Below are positions 8,922 through 17,861 of a stretch of 64,000 bases of DNA, in pieces. Below the pieces are notes generated by a model. That model was not told the origin of the DNA. It was given only the letters and a program-made list of their open reading frames with translations, and searched no databases. The position numbers and the translations under genes are program-made. Origin of the DNA: Desulfocapsa sp050291935 (GTDB lineage: Bacteria > Desulfobacterota > Desulfobulbia > Desulfobulbales > Desulfocapsaceae); the NCBI GenBank assembly GCA_050291935.1, contig JBNKKR010000007.1:1-64000 (forward strand), given 5' to 3'. Every line of letters begins with the position of its first letter. Positions within the stretch are counted from its first letter, which is position 1.

Positions 8922-10199
8922 TTGCATAGTACAACCCCAGCATTTTTGGCCCTTCTTTTTTGCCTGAGTGTAGCTATCATCGTGGTAAAAAAAGAGAATG
9001 TGGTGGTGCCGCTGATCATCTCAATGTGTTTTTTGCCTGCAGATATATCTGTAAAAGTGGGAACCCTAGATTTTTACGCTGTCCGAGTAATCGCATTGAT
9101 TGGTATATTACGAATTTATGCCTGTGGTGAACATGGTAGAATACGTTTAAATACTATTGATCACTATTTTATCGCGTACAATCTACTGGGGACAGTAATT
9201 TATTTGCTGGCCAGTCAAAACAAAGTAGGTGCATTGATTTTTAAGAGTGGGGTCTTCGTCGACAGTATTATCATTTATTTATTCATTAGATACTCCATTT
9301 ATTCAAGGGAAAGTATATATTTAATAATGAAAACATTTGCTGTTTGCGTCTTGATATTACTTCCTTTTACAGTATTTGAGTTTTATTCGGCAAAAAATTT
9401 GTTCTCAATTTTAGGACGAAGTGCAATTTCTGTTCGTGATGGGGAAATCCGGGCGGCTGGTACATTTAGTCATGCAATTTTATATGGTTCATTTGCTGCG
9501 GCGTTGGTTCCATTCTTATGGGCAGATTATAAATTTGAAAAAAGTAAGCTCAAGCTTCTCTCTGTTTTTTGTTGTGTGTTCATTGTGTACGCCTCTTCTT
9601 CCAGCGGGCCCATTGTAGCACTTGCTGGGATGGTTTGTTTTCTTATTTTTTTTAGATGGAAACAGTACAGTTCCTTATTAGCAAAGGGGATTTTTTTTAC
9701 CGCTCTTTTTATCCACTTGGTAAGAGAGTCCCCCATTTGGCATTTTATGTATGTCAGAATATCTATTAAAGGGAGTTCAACGGGGTACCATAGATATTTG
9801 TTGGTGGATGCGGCAGTGAAAGAATTTTGGAATTGGTGGCTTCTTGGTTATGGTGATGCCGGTCCACAGTGGCATACCAAATATTGGCCACATACTTATG
9901 CCAGATTTACCGATGTTACGAACCACTACTTACTGGAAGGTGTTCGTGGTGGTTTTTTTACGATGCTACTGTTTATGTTGCTATGTTATAAGGCCATCAA
10001 AATATTGGTTACCCATTCAAAATATCAAGAAGATTTACCAGGGCAATGGCTATGGTGGGGGATAGCTGTGATGATGATGGGGCACTGTATATCTTTTTTA
10101 TCTGTTGCATATTTTGGTCAGATAACCATGTTGTTGTATTTGACCATAGCTCTAGCGGCATATGCGTATGATGAGCATTACCAGTTGGCTGATGGATAG
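8922..10199 (+). CDS. O-antigen ligase/polymerase-like polytopic membrane protein
   Basis: 425 residues with about ten hydrophobic segments and a longer central loop, as in the WaaL/Wzy/ExoQ superfamily of glycan ligases and polymerases. The start is a TTG at 8922 with AGAGGTGAT seven bases upstream. The loop segment WWLLGYGDAGPQW resembles the G(Y/F)G motif in the periplasmic loop of these proteins. It is followed 15 bp later by a glycosyltransferase and is divergent from the SGNH hydrolase. Ligase versus polymerase cannot be decided from sequence alone. Confidence 0.75.
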   Translation: MHSTTPAFLALLFCLSVAIIVVKKENVVVPLIISMCFLPADISVKVGTLDFYAVRVIALIGILRIYACGEHGRIRLNTIDHYFIAYNLLGTVIYLLASQNKVGALIFKSGVFVDSIIIYLFIRYSIYSRESIYLIMKTFAVCVLILLPFTVFEFYSAKNLFSILGRSAISVRDGEIRAAGTFSHAILYGSFAAALVPFLWADYKFEKSKLKLLSVFCCVFIVYASSSSGPIVALAGMVCFLIFFRWKQYSSLLAKGIFFTALFIHLVRESPIWHFMYVRISIKGSSTGYHRYLLVDAAVKEFWNWWLLGYGDAGPQWHTKYWPHTYARFTDVTNHYLLEGVRGGFFTMLLFMLLCYKAIKILVTHSKYQEDLPGQWLWWGIAVMMMGHCISFLSVAYFGQITMLLYLTIALAAYAYDEHYQLADG

Positions 10200-10214
10200 T
10201 CTTAGAGAAGTGAT

Positions 10215-11147
10215 ATGCTCCTTTCAGTAATAATCGTTAGTTATAATACCTGTGAGCTTACTTTGAAAGCTTTGCGTTCCGTCCTGGCAGTTGATCCTGC
10301 TTCTTTTCCTTATGAAGTTATTGTTTTCGATAATAATTCCTCAGATAACTCAGTGGAGGAAATTCGGAATGTGTTTCAGGATAAGGTCCATCTTATTGCC
10401 AGTAAAGAGAATATCGGCTTTGCTAGAGGAAACAATGCTGCTGTTAAAACAGCCATAGGTAAATATGTGTTGCTGCTTAATCCTGACACCCTGGTGTTGG
10501 ATAACGCAATAGAAAATTTGATATTGTTTGCAAAAAAACGACCGGATGCAAAAATATGGGGTGGAAAAACCTCCTTTGCAGATGGTACTTTAAATCCATC
10601 TTCATGCTGGCAAAAACAGACCTTGTGGACTCTTCTATGTCAGGTAACTGGCCTGAGTTCTTTGTTTCGAAAAACAACTCTCTTTAACCCTGAGGGAATA
10701 GGAGGGTGGGACAGGGAAGGGGTTCGCAAGGTGGATATCGTGTCGGGTTGTTTTTTTCTCATTACAAAAGCATTTTGGGAGGAAATGGGTGGCTTTGATC
10801 CTGAGTTTTTTATGTATGGTGAAGAAGCGGATCTCTGCCTGCGCGCTGGAAAACGTGGCGCAAAACCCATGGTGACATCTGCTGCGGCAATTATTCATTA
10901 TGGTGGAGCATCTGAGAAGGTTAGAGCTGATAAGATTGTACGATTGATGAAAGCGAAAATGATGCTTATTCGTCGCCATTTCAAAGCTTCTGCTGTTCCA
11001 TTTGGAGTTGCAATGCTTGCCGGATGGCCATTGAGTCGTTACGTTTTCCATGGAGTGCTGTTTTTGGTGGGGAGGAAAAACTCGTCTTTGGGAAAAGAAG
11101 TGTGGGGAACAGTCTGGCGGCGGCGTATGGAATGGCTGAAGCAATAA
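10215..11147 (+). CDS. Glycosyltransferase family 2 (rhamnosyltransferase WbbL-like)
   Basis: 310 residues. The GT-A fold start LSVIIVSYNTCELTLKALRS, the nucleotide-binding FDNNSSDNS block, NIGFARGNNAA, and the DxD-type LLNPDTLVL are all visible, as is the acceptor-side motif GFDPEFFMYGEEADLC. This is the WbbL/RfbF-like group that often adds rhamnose or similar sugars to lipid-linked acceptors. A hydrophobic stretch near residues 255-275 could be membrane associated. It sits between the O-antigen-ligase-like gene and another GT2 and is likely in the same operon. Confidence 0.87.
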   Translation: MLLSVIIVSYNTCELTLKALRSVLAVDPASFPYEVIVFDNNSSDNSVEEIRNVFQDKVHLIASKENIGFARGNNAAVKTAIGKYVLLLNPDTLVLDNAIENLILFAKKRPDAKIWGGKTSFADGTLNPSSCWQKQTLWTLLCQVTGLSSLFRKTTLFNPEGIGGWDREGVRKVDIVSGCFFLITKAFWEEMGGFDPEFFMYGEEADLCLRAGKRGAKPMVTSAAAIIHYGGASEKVRADKIVRLMKAKMMLIRRHFKASAVPFGVAMLAGWPLSRYVFHGVLFLVGRKNSSLGKEVWGTVWRRRMEWLKQ

Positions 11148-11197
11148 GACATTGTTGCCCATTTGTATAGCAGAGAATAGCAGTCAAGGTGGTCGGT

Positions 11198-12070
11198 ATG
11201 GCTTCACTTATCATTCCAGCACATAATGAAGAATCTGTTATTGCTGAAACAGTGCACGTGCTGATGCCCCTCGTCCATTCTGGTGAGATTGAGCTGATAG
11301 TTGTTTGTAACGGCTGTACAGATAAGACAGCAACAGTCGTAGCATCTTTTGGCAAAAGAGTAAAATGTATTGAAACGTCAGTTGCCTCAAAAACCCATGC
11401 CCTTAATTTGGGTGATGAGGTGGCAAGTGGTTTTCCTAGGATTTATTTGGATGCCGATGTGATTCTTTCACCAGAATCTGTAAGGGCACTTGTCGGTGAG
11501 CTTTTACAGGAGCGCTATTTAGCAGTTTCATCTACCATGCAAATGGATTTTTCCGGATCATCGTGGGCAGTAAAGAGTTTTTATTGTATATGGCAGCAGT
11601 TATCGTATGTGCAAGAAGGAATGATAGGTACGGGGGTGTATGCGTTGTCAGAAAAAGGGCGCAAACGATTTACAACATTTCCAGATGTGATAGCTGATGA
11701 TGGGTATATCCGGGCAATATTTCTTGCTAAGGAGAGAGGGACAGCCAGTGACTGTTATTCCATCGTGCGTTCTCCTGCAACGCTTGCTGATTTAGTGAAA
11801 ATAAAGACCAGGAGCAGACTGGGCAGATACGAACTGATTAAGAAGTTTCCAGAGCTTGCAAGTAGTGAGGAAAAAAAATATGGGTCGGCTTTTTTTTCGT
11901 TGCTTATAAAAGGAAATAACTGGCCAAAGATACCGATTTATTTTTTCGTAAATATAGTGTCTAGGATGAAAGCAAAATCGTATCATAAAAGGCATGGCTA
12001 CAAGGGGTGGGAGCGTGATATGAGTACCCGAAAGAAGGCCGAAAAAGGGGAAGCTGCAAAAGAAGAGTAG
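11198..12070 (+). CDS. Glycosyltransferase family 2
   Basis: About 290 residues. The ATG at 11198 has AAGGTGG five bases upstream; a GTG at 11189 is less likely. The GT-A features are ASLIIPAHNEESVI, VVCNGCTDKTA, and YLDADVIL (DxD). The C-terminal end is very basic (Lys-rich from about residue 245), suggesting contact with membrane phospholipid. It is the third gene of the plus-strand glycan operon starting at 8922 and is convergent with the McjB-like gene 12 bp beyond its stop. Sugar donor and acceptor are unknown. Confidence 0.84.
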   Translation: MASLIIPAHNEESVIAETVHVLMPLVHSGEIELIVVCNGCTDKTATVVASFGKRVKCIETSVASKTHALNLGDEVASGFPRIYLDADVILSPESVRALVGELLQERYLAVSSTMQMDFSGSSWAVKSFYCIWQQLSYVQEGMIGTGVYALSEKGRKRFTTFPDVIADDGYIRAIFLAKERGTASDCYSIVRSPATLADLVKIKTRSRLGRYELIKKFPELASSEEKKYGSAFFSLLIKGNNWPKIPIYFFVNIVSRMKAKSYHKRHGYKGWERDMSTRKKAEKGEAAKEE

Positions 12071-12082
12071 GGGAAAGAGGGC

Positions 12083-12541
12083 TTATCGTATATTCCACTG
12101 ATAAATGGAAATTACACTATACTGGGTATGTCCTTTTTTGCCGGTGAGGATTTCCCCATCTGCCTCAGACCAGGCATGGGCCTGCACAGTTTGATTGTTT
12201 GTGGTGCTCTTCATAACCCCAAGGTAGAAAATACCGGGAATATTTCTTCTTTGCAGCATTTTATAGGCACAAAGAGATTGGGCCAGACATGCGCTCTCCC
12301 AGGGAGTGTTGTTGGCGGCAGTGCGAATGGCCTTACCTATCTTTCTTGTAAGTTTTGTTCCGCCATATGCTTTGATAGATACCTCTTTCTTGTCGTTGTG
12401 GTGAATCAGCCCTTTGGTGACCTGTTTAAATGAAAAGAGAAGAATTGCAGCTCGCATCATTCCCAGGGTGAAATAGGCTTCGATAAAAAGAAGCTTTTCC
12501 TGTAAGGAGAGTCTAGCGAATTGGAAGGTTTTTCTTAGCAT
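12083..12541 (-). CDS. Orphan lasso-peptide B2/McjB-like transglutaminase-fold cysteine protease
   Basis: 152 residues from the ATG at 12541. The C-terminal half matches the transglutaminase-like fold of lasso-peptide leader peptidases (McjB C-terminal/B2, PF13471 type): ESACLAQSLCAYKML with Cys85, QAHAWSEADGE with His122 and Asp128. In lasso systems this protein removes the leader peptide with the help of a RRE protein and an Asn-synthetase-like cyclase; none of these, nor a precursor, is visible here. The longer in-frame start at 12577 lies in the loop of a terminator and is rejected. It sits alone between a glycan operon and lptE. Family call is good; role is open. Confidence 0.75.
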   Translation of the reverse strand: MLRKTFQFARLSLQEKLLFIEAYFTLGMMRAAILLFSFKQVTKGLIHHNDKKEVSIKAYGGTKLTRKIGKAIRTAANNTPWESACLAQSLCAYKMLQRRNIPGIFYLGVMKSTTNNQTVQAHAWSEADGEILTGKKGHTQYSVISIYQWNIR

Positions 12542-12551
12542 TGTATGCCTG

Positions 12552-12591
12552 CAAGAAAAAAAAAGGGCACTTCCCATGGAAGTACCCTTTT
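12552..12591 (-). terminator. Intrinsic terminator of leuS-lptE transcription unit
   Basis: On the minus strand a 14-bp stem (AAAAGGGTACTTCC / GGAAGTGCCCTTTT, one G-U pair, loop ATG) is followed by an unbroken T run. It lies 21 bp after the lptE stop. It separates lptE from the McjB-like gene, which would need read-through or its own promoter. Confidence 0.85.
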
Positions 12592-12612
12592 TCTACTTGA
12601 GAGAATGCGTCA

Positions 12613-13146
12613 CTATTTGTTCTGTTTAGCCAGCTTGTCCAGGGTTTTAATATAAACCTTTTCTGAAAGATCATCGATAATGGTGGTCAGTGCCTCTTTT
12701 TCATTATCAGCACTTTCACTGGAGGTGGCGCCAACTTTATACTCTTCACTCCACGTTTCTTTACCTACCTCAAATAAAATCTTATCATTTTCAACGTCTT
12801 TTAAGATATATCGTACAGTGAGCAAGACCTTGACTTCAGTTGCATCGTTTCCAGAACCGTAGGAGAGACTTGGGAGATCAATGGAGACAATTTCACCGGC
12901 AAGGATAAGCTGCGAGCCATCTTTACCCTTGTTGATGGTAATGGAATCAGATTTTTGAAACCAGCTTATCATGGATTGATAGATCTTGGCATCCAACAGC
13001 AATTCATTGGTACGGTTGTGCCAACTGGGAATATATAATGTTTTGCTGGGGCCCGAATATGCATAAGGGCTATGATACCCACAAGAAGAAAGGACCAAAC
13101 TGCTAATAATAAGAATCAATGGAAGTACTATTTTTTTCATGTTCAA
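12613..13146 (-). CDS. lptE: LPS-assembly lipoprotein LptE
   Basis: 177 residues, a lipoprotein with signal IVLPLILIISSLVLSSCGY (lipobox LSSC, Cys about residue 22). LptE plugs the LptD beta-barrel and helps insert lipopolysaccharide into the outer membrane. The GYHSPYAYSGPSKTLYIP start, the IPxxxNRTNELLLDA region and the two-layer alpha/beta pattern fit the family. A TTG at 13146 has GGAG seven bases upstream, while an ATG at 13140 is two codons inside. The position directly after leuS is a conserved arrangement in many Gram-negatives. A strong terminator follows. Confidence 0.85.
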   Translation of the reverse strand: MNMKKIVLPLILIISSLVLSSCGYHSPYAYSGPSKTLYIPSWHNRTNELLLDAKIYQSMISWFQKSDSITINKGKDGSQLILAGEIVSIDLPSLSYGSGNDATEVKVLLTVRYILKDVENDKILFEVGKETWSEEYKVGATSSESADNEKEALTTIIDDLSEKVYIKTLDKLAKQNK

Positions 13147-13212
13147 CTGATTGCTCCACAGAAATGGATGATAATTGTATTGCCCCGTTAAAGGCCACTT
13201 TGAATGCTAGCC

Positions 13213-15714
13213 TTAAACGACAATATTAACAAGTTTCTTCTTCACGACAATAACTTTTTTGATTGTTTGCCCATTAATAAATTTTAAGGCATTGGGATCT
13301 TCCAGAGCCAGTTTCTCAAGGGTAGCATCATCGGTGTCTGCTGGAACCTGGAGTCTTGATCGCACCTTTCCCTTTACTTGCACGACAATGGTGAGTTCGT
13401 CCTCTTTAGCCGCTTTTTCATCCCAAACCGGCCAATCTTGCGTGTCTATTGCGCTTTTCGGATGAATCATCGCCCAGAGTTCAGCACAAAAATGGGGAGT
13501 CATGGGACTTAGCAGGAGAAGTATGGTATCAACAGCTTCAAGGAGAAGTGCTTGATTAAGTGGCCCATCTTTTTCTGCTCCAGAAAGGATGGAGAGGGTA
13601 TTAAACAGCTCCATTACTCCACTGATGGCCGTATTGAAATGGAAATTTTGTTCTATATTGTCCGTAACCCTTCGAATGGTCTGATGGGTTTTTCGGTGTA
13701 ACTCTCTCTCCTTTGCAGAAAGCTTAGCTGGCAACTTGGCCGAGTCAGCTTCTGCAAGCGTCGTAAGATGATTATGAACAAAACGGTATATACGGCTTAA
13801 AAAACGATAACAGCCTTCAACACCCTTTGCATTCCACTCAAGATCTTTTTCAGGGGGAGCTGCAAAAAGGCTGAAAAGCCTTGTGGTATCGGCGCCATAT
13901 TCGTTGATAAGATCATTTGGATCTACCACATTCCCCTTTGATTTTGACATTTTAGAACCATCTTTGATCACCATTCCCTGGGTGAGAAGGTTGGTGAAAG
14001 GCTCATCGATATCCAGGTAGCCAAGATCCCGTAGAACTTTTGTGAAAAACCGGGAATAGAGGAGGTGAAGAATAGCGTGTTCAACACCGCCAATATATTG
14101 ATCAACCGGTAACCAGTGGGAAACTTCTTCCTTGTTCAGGGGTGACTCGGTAAATCTAGGACTGGCATACCTTGCAAAGTACCATGATGACTCAACAAAG
14201 GTATCCATGGTGTCGGTTACACGTCTGGCGCTTTTCCCACATTTTGGGCAGGTGGTTTGTACAAAGCTATCACGCTGGTGCAGTGGAGCGCAGCTACTTT
14301 GTCCGGAATCTTTATCTTCTGGTAATGTGACCGGCAATTCCTCAACCGGAACAGGCTGGACGCCGCAGCTATCACAAATAATCATGGGGATGGGAGCGCC
14401 CCAGTATCGTTGTCTGGAAATTCCCCAGTCCCGCAAACGATAGGTTATTTTTCCTCGTCCAAAACCTTTTTCTTCAGCAAAGCGAATAACTGCCTGTTGA
14501 GCGGCCTTGGAGTCCATGCCGGTAAATGAGCCGGAATCACAGAGTGTTCCAGGTAATGTGGAAGCTGCTTCTAAATCTTCCCCGTTAAGCGTTGCTTCAT
14601 CGGGTTGAACAACCACTTTAATTGCTAATGCATATTTTTTGGCAAATTCAAAGTCACGTTGATCATGGGCGGGGACGGCCATTACCGCGCCGGTTCCATA
14701 TCCCATAAGGACAAAATTGGCAACGAAGATGGGAACTTTGTCTCCAGTAAAGGGGTTTAGGCAGTAGCGGCCGGTAAAAATGCCCTCTTTTTCAGTAAGA
14801 TCCTCGTTTTCCTGTTGCTGTTTTTGTTTAATAATACGCTCTACGAAGGAGTTTACCGCATCGGCTTGCGGATTGTTTTCAAGCAATGTGGCAAGCAGAG
14901 GATGTTCGGCAGCTATGGACATAAAGGTGACGCCGAAAATGGTATCCGGTCTGGTTGTGAAAATGGAAAGCGTTTGATCGCTTCCCTCGATGGCAAAATC
15001 GCACTCAAGACCGGTGGATTTGCCAATCCAGTTCTTTTGCATGGTAACCACTTTGCTTGGCCAACCATCAAGTTTTTCCAAATCATCGAGCAACTCTTCT
15101 GCGTAGTCGGTGATTTTAAAAAACCAGCCATTCATTTCCCGCAAGTTGACTATCTCATCGCAGCGCCAGCAAGCACCATCAATAACCTGCTCGTTGGCAA
15201 GTACGGTTTGGCAGGACTCACACCAGTTTACCTTCGTTTCTTTCTGGTAGACCAATCCTTTTGCGTACATTTCAAGGAAAATCTGCTGTTCCCATTTATA
15301 GTATTTGGGGTTACAGGTGGCGATTTCCCGTTGCCAGTCGTAAGAAAGACCAAGTTTACGCAACTGGTCCCGCATGTAGTCTATATTTTCATAGGTCCAG
15401 CGTGCGGGATGAGAGTTGTTCTTAATGGCAGCATTTTCAGCAGGCAAACCAAATGAGTCCCAGCCCATTGGGTGAAGGACGTTAAACCCACGAAAACGTT
15501 TGTAACGGGCAACCACATCACCTATGGAGTAATTTCGAACGTGCCCCATATGAATACGTCCTGAGGGGTACGGAAACATTTCCAAAACGTAATATTTCTC
15601 TTTTGAATCGTCGATTGTCGTTCTATAGGTAGCATTTTGTAACCAGTGTTGTTGCCACTTTGTTTCAATGCTTTTGGGATCGTACTCAGTGTTACTTACG
15701 TTATCTATGGACAT
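13213..15714 (-). CDS. leuS: Leucyl-tRNA synthetase
   Basis: 833 residues, normal bacterial length. Class I signatures are HMGH (residues 55-58 in YPSGRIHMGHVRNYS) and KMSKSKGN near residue 590. The CP1 editing domain contains TTRPDTIFGVTF and the MAVPAHDQRDFEFA block. Zinc-type Cys pairs occur in CESC/CWRC and in CPKCGK. The enzyme charges tRNA-Leu and hydrolyses mischarged products. It lies 32 bp after dnaB and 66 bp before lptE on the same strand, so it is probably transcribed with them. Confidence 0.97.
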   Translation of the reverse strand: MSIDNVSNTEYDPKSIETKWQQHWLQNATYRTTIDDSKEKYYVLEMFPYPSGRIHMGHVRNYSIGDVVARYKRFRGFNVLHPMGWDSFGLPAENAAIKNNSHPARWTYENIDYMRDQLRKLGLSYDWQREIATCNPKYYKWEQQIFLEMYAKGLVYQKETKVNWCESCQTVLANEQVIDGACWRCDEIVNLREMNGWFFKITDYAEELLDDLEKLDGWPSKVVTMQKNWIGKSTGLECDFAIEGSDQTLSIFTTRPDTIFGVTFMSIAAEHPLLATLLENNPQADAVNSFVERIIKQKQQQENEDLTEKEGIFTGRYCLNPFTGDKVPIFVANFVLMGYGTGAVMAVPAHDQRDFEFAKKYALAIKVVVQPDEATLNGEDLEAASTLPGTLCDSGSFTGMDSKAAQQAVIRFAEEKGFGRGKITYRLRDWGISRQRYWGAPIPMIICDSCGVQPVPVEELPVTLPEDKDSGQSSCAPLHQRDSFVQTTCPKCGKSARRVTDTMDTFVESSWYFARYASPRFTESPLNKEEVSHWLPVDQYIGGVEHAILHLLYSRFFTKVLRDLGYLDIDEPFTNLLTQGMVIKDGSKMSKSKGNVVDPNDLINEYGADTTRLFSLFAAPPEKDLEWNAKGVEGCYRFLSRIYRFVHNHLTTLAEADSAKLPAKLSAKERELHRKTHQTIRRVTDNIEQNFHFNTAISGVMELFNTLSILSGAEKDGPLNQALLLEAVDTILLLLSPMTPHFCAELWAMIHPKSAIDTQDWPVWDEKAAKEDELTIVVQVKGKVRSRLQVPADTDDATLEKLALEDPNALKFINGQTIKKVIVVKKKLVNIVV

Positions 15715-15746
15715 GGGAAAGTCTCTTTATATATTTGCTCTATTCG

Positions 15747-17159
15747 TTACTCTACGTGAAAACCCGTTGGCTCATCAAAGGAGCTGAGGTTTTCAAACAT
15801 AGTAAATTCTTTGATAAATGTTAACTTAACAGTACCCGTTGGCCCATTTCTTTGTTTACCGATGATGATTTCGGAGATACCCTTTTGTGGGTTGTCTTCG
15901 GCCTTGTTGTACACCTCATCACGGTAGATAAAACAGATCACATCCGCATCTTGTTCAATGGCTCCCGATTCACGTAAGTCAGACATAATAGGGCGTTTAT
16001 CTGTTCTGCTTTCAAGGCCACGATTGAGCTGGGAAAGGGCTATGACGGGGACTTGCAGCTCTTTGGCCATGGCTTTTAAACTTCTAGATATTTCACTTAT
16101 TTCCTGGGTCCTGTTTTCGATACTGGATCGTCCCCGCATGAGTTGTAAGTAGTCAACGATAACCAGCCCCAAAGGATGTTGCGCTGAGAGTCTTCGCACC
16201 TTGGCCCGCATCTCAAGTACTGAGATTGCAGGAGTATCATCTATATACATGGGAGATTCTTCAAGCATTCCCACGGCGCGTGTTAGCTTGGGCCAGTCAT
16301 CATCCTGTAGGCGACCCGTTCGCACCCGTTGGGAATCGACATGGCCGGCAGAACAGAGAAGGCGCATGGCCAGCTGTTCCTTTGACATTTCAAGGCTAAA
16401 TACTGCAACTCCTATTTTGTCAATTAGCGCAGCATTTTGGGCAATATTCATTGCAAAGGCCGTTTTTCCCATTGATGGACGGCCAGCAAGAATTATCAAA
16501 TCGGATGGTTGCAACCCGGCAGTCATCTTGTCAAGTTCAATAAATCCGGTGGGAACACCGGTGATAAGCTCTTTTCGCTGGGAGAGTTGTTCCACCGATT
16601 CAAAAGCGCTGGGGATAATTTTCTTTAAAGGAGTAAAACTTTGGTTGGATTTAGCCCGTGCTATTTCAAAAATAGCCTGTTCGGCATCATCGACCAGGGT
16701 GTCAATTTCACCCTGTTCTTCATAGCAACGGCTGGCGATGTCCGTATTGACAGAAATAAGGTTTCTTAATACTGCCTTCTGACGAATAATTTTTGCATAG
16801 TAGAGCAGGTTTGAAGTAACGGGGACAATGGAGGTGAGGGTGGCAAGATAACTTATGCCTCCTGCGTCCTCAAGCTGATTTCTATCCTTTAACAGGTTGG
16901 AAATGGTGATAATATCCTGCGGTTCATTTTTTTCAAAGAGCAGGATCATTACCTCAAAAATCAGCTTATGATTGTCCTTATAAAAATCATCGCTGGAAAG
17001 GAGTTCAAGAACTGCCGATAACGAGTGATCGCTTAAAAGAATTGTACCAAGAACAGATTGTTCCGCCTCAATATTCTGGGGGGGGACCCTGCCTTTGATG
17101 GCACTGGCAGTGGGGCCGGTTGTCTGGTTGATAAAAGCAGCGGGAGGGGGACTGTTCAT
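15747..17159 (-). CDS. dnaB: Replicative DNA helicase DnaB
   Basis: About 470 residues from the ATG at 17159; an upstream start at 17204 would add 15 atypical residues. The N-terminal DnaB domain begins PPQNIEAEQSVLGTIL. The RecA-like domain has Walker A AGRPSMGKTAFA, AVFSLEMSKEQLAMRLL, Walker B LVIVDYLQLM, and the DLRESGAIEQDADVI block. It is a hexameric 5'-3' helicase at the replication fork. The linkage to rplI upstream and leuS downstream is a common bacterial arrangement. No intein is present. Confidence 0.96.
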   Translation of the reverse strand: MNSPPPAAFINQTTGPTASAIKGRVPPQNIEAEQSVLGTILLSDHSLSAVLELLSSDDFYKDNHKLIFEVMILLFEKNEPQDIITISNLLKDRNQLEDAGGISYLATLTSIVPVTSNLLYYAKIIRQKAVLRNLISVNTDIASRCYEEQGEIDTLVDDAEQAIFEIARAKSNQSFTPLKKIIPSAFESVEQLSQRKELITGVPTGFIELDKMTAGLQPSDLIILAGRPSMGKTAFAMNIAQNAALIDKIGVAVFSLEMSKEQLAMRLLCSAGHVDSQRVRTGRLQDDDWPKLTRAVGMLEESPMYIDDTPAISVLEMRAKVRRLSAQHPLGLVIVDYLQLMRGRSSIENRTQEISEISRSLKAMAKELQVPVIALSQLNRGLESRTDKRPIMSDLRESGAIEQDADVICFIYRDEVYNKAEDNPQKGISEIIIGKQRNGPTGTVKLTFIKEFTMFENLSSFDEPTGFHVE

Positions 17160-17296
17160 CGCAATTCCAGAATACTGTTTTGCCGTATTATACGGCAGGC
17201 ACAAAACGACAACACACCGTACAAAGCGGAAAATGCTCTTTTACAGTGTGTTGTATGATTGTCATGTTTACCAAAAAACAAGACAATAGAGGGAAA

Positions 17297-17761
17297 TTAG
17301 GCTTCTTCAGTTTCCTTCAACGGGACGACCTGTACCGTGATATCAACGCTGGTTTGAAAACCAACCTTACATGATACAATATTTTCACCCAATGATTTAA
17401 TAGGTTCAACAAGCAGTATCTGTTTCTTCTCCAGCTCAACCCCGGTCTCTTCAGCAAGTTTTTTACAAATGTCTGATTCGGTGACTGAACCAAAAAGGCG
17501 TTCGTCGTCACTGGTAAGCATGCCAATACTGATCACTGTGCCCGCGAGTTTTTTTGCAAGTTTTTCAGCTTCCGCTATATCGGCTTTAATCCTGGCTTCA
17601 ATTTCCGCTTTGTTTTGTTCAACTTCTGCAATATTGGCAGGAGTTGCAAATACTGCTTTGCCCTTCGGGAGAAGATAATTACGCCCGTAACCAGGCTTTA
17701 CTGTAACAATATCGCCTTCTCTGCCCAGGGTATCAATCGTTTCCTTTAAAATAACTTCCAT
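17297..17761 (-). CDS. rplI: 50S ribosomal protein L9
   Basis: 154 residues. The N-terminal domain MEVILKETIDTLGREGDIVTV and the signature GYGRNYLLPKGKA are followed by the long central helix rich in E, A and K and the C-terminal domain. It binds 23S rRNA domain V. It follows the DUF2232 gene and precedes dnaB, in the usual rpsF-rpsR-rplI order. A 137-bp gap separates it from the dnaB start. Confidence 0.97.
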   Translation of the reverse strand: MEVILKETIDTLGREGDIVTVKPGYGRNYLLPKGKAVFATPANIAEVEQNKAEIEARIKADIAEAEKLAKKLAGTVISIGMLTSDDERLFGSVTESDICKKLAEETGVELEKKQILLVEPIKSLGENIVSCKVGFQTSVDITVQVVPLKETEEA

Positions 17762-17861
17762 CGTAGATCTCCTTGAATTCGTACGGCAACCTTTCCGTAA
17801 TCGTCCGGAAAGGGAATATTTGTATTATAATAAAAGTAAGTTAGCCACCAGAGTGGCTTTG

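Noticed and set aside
12542..12577. N-terminal extension of the McjB-like protein to 12577
   Set aside because: The ATG lies in the loop of the leuS-lptE terminator and the added residues are encoded by its stem.
13180..13213. Second copy of the 30692 element end (AAGGCCACTTTGAA)
   Set aside because: Only about nine consecutive bases agree and the inverse arm is missing.
14815..15456. Plus-strand ORF of 213 residues inside leuS
   Set aside because: Antisense shadow of leuS; the leuS frame has all class I signatures.
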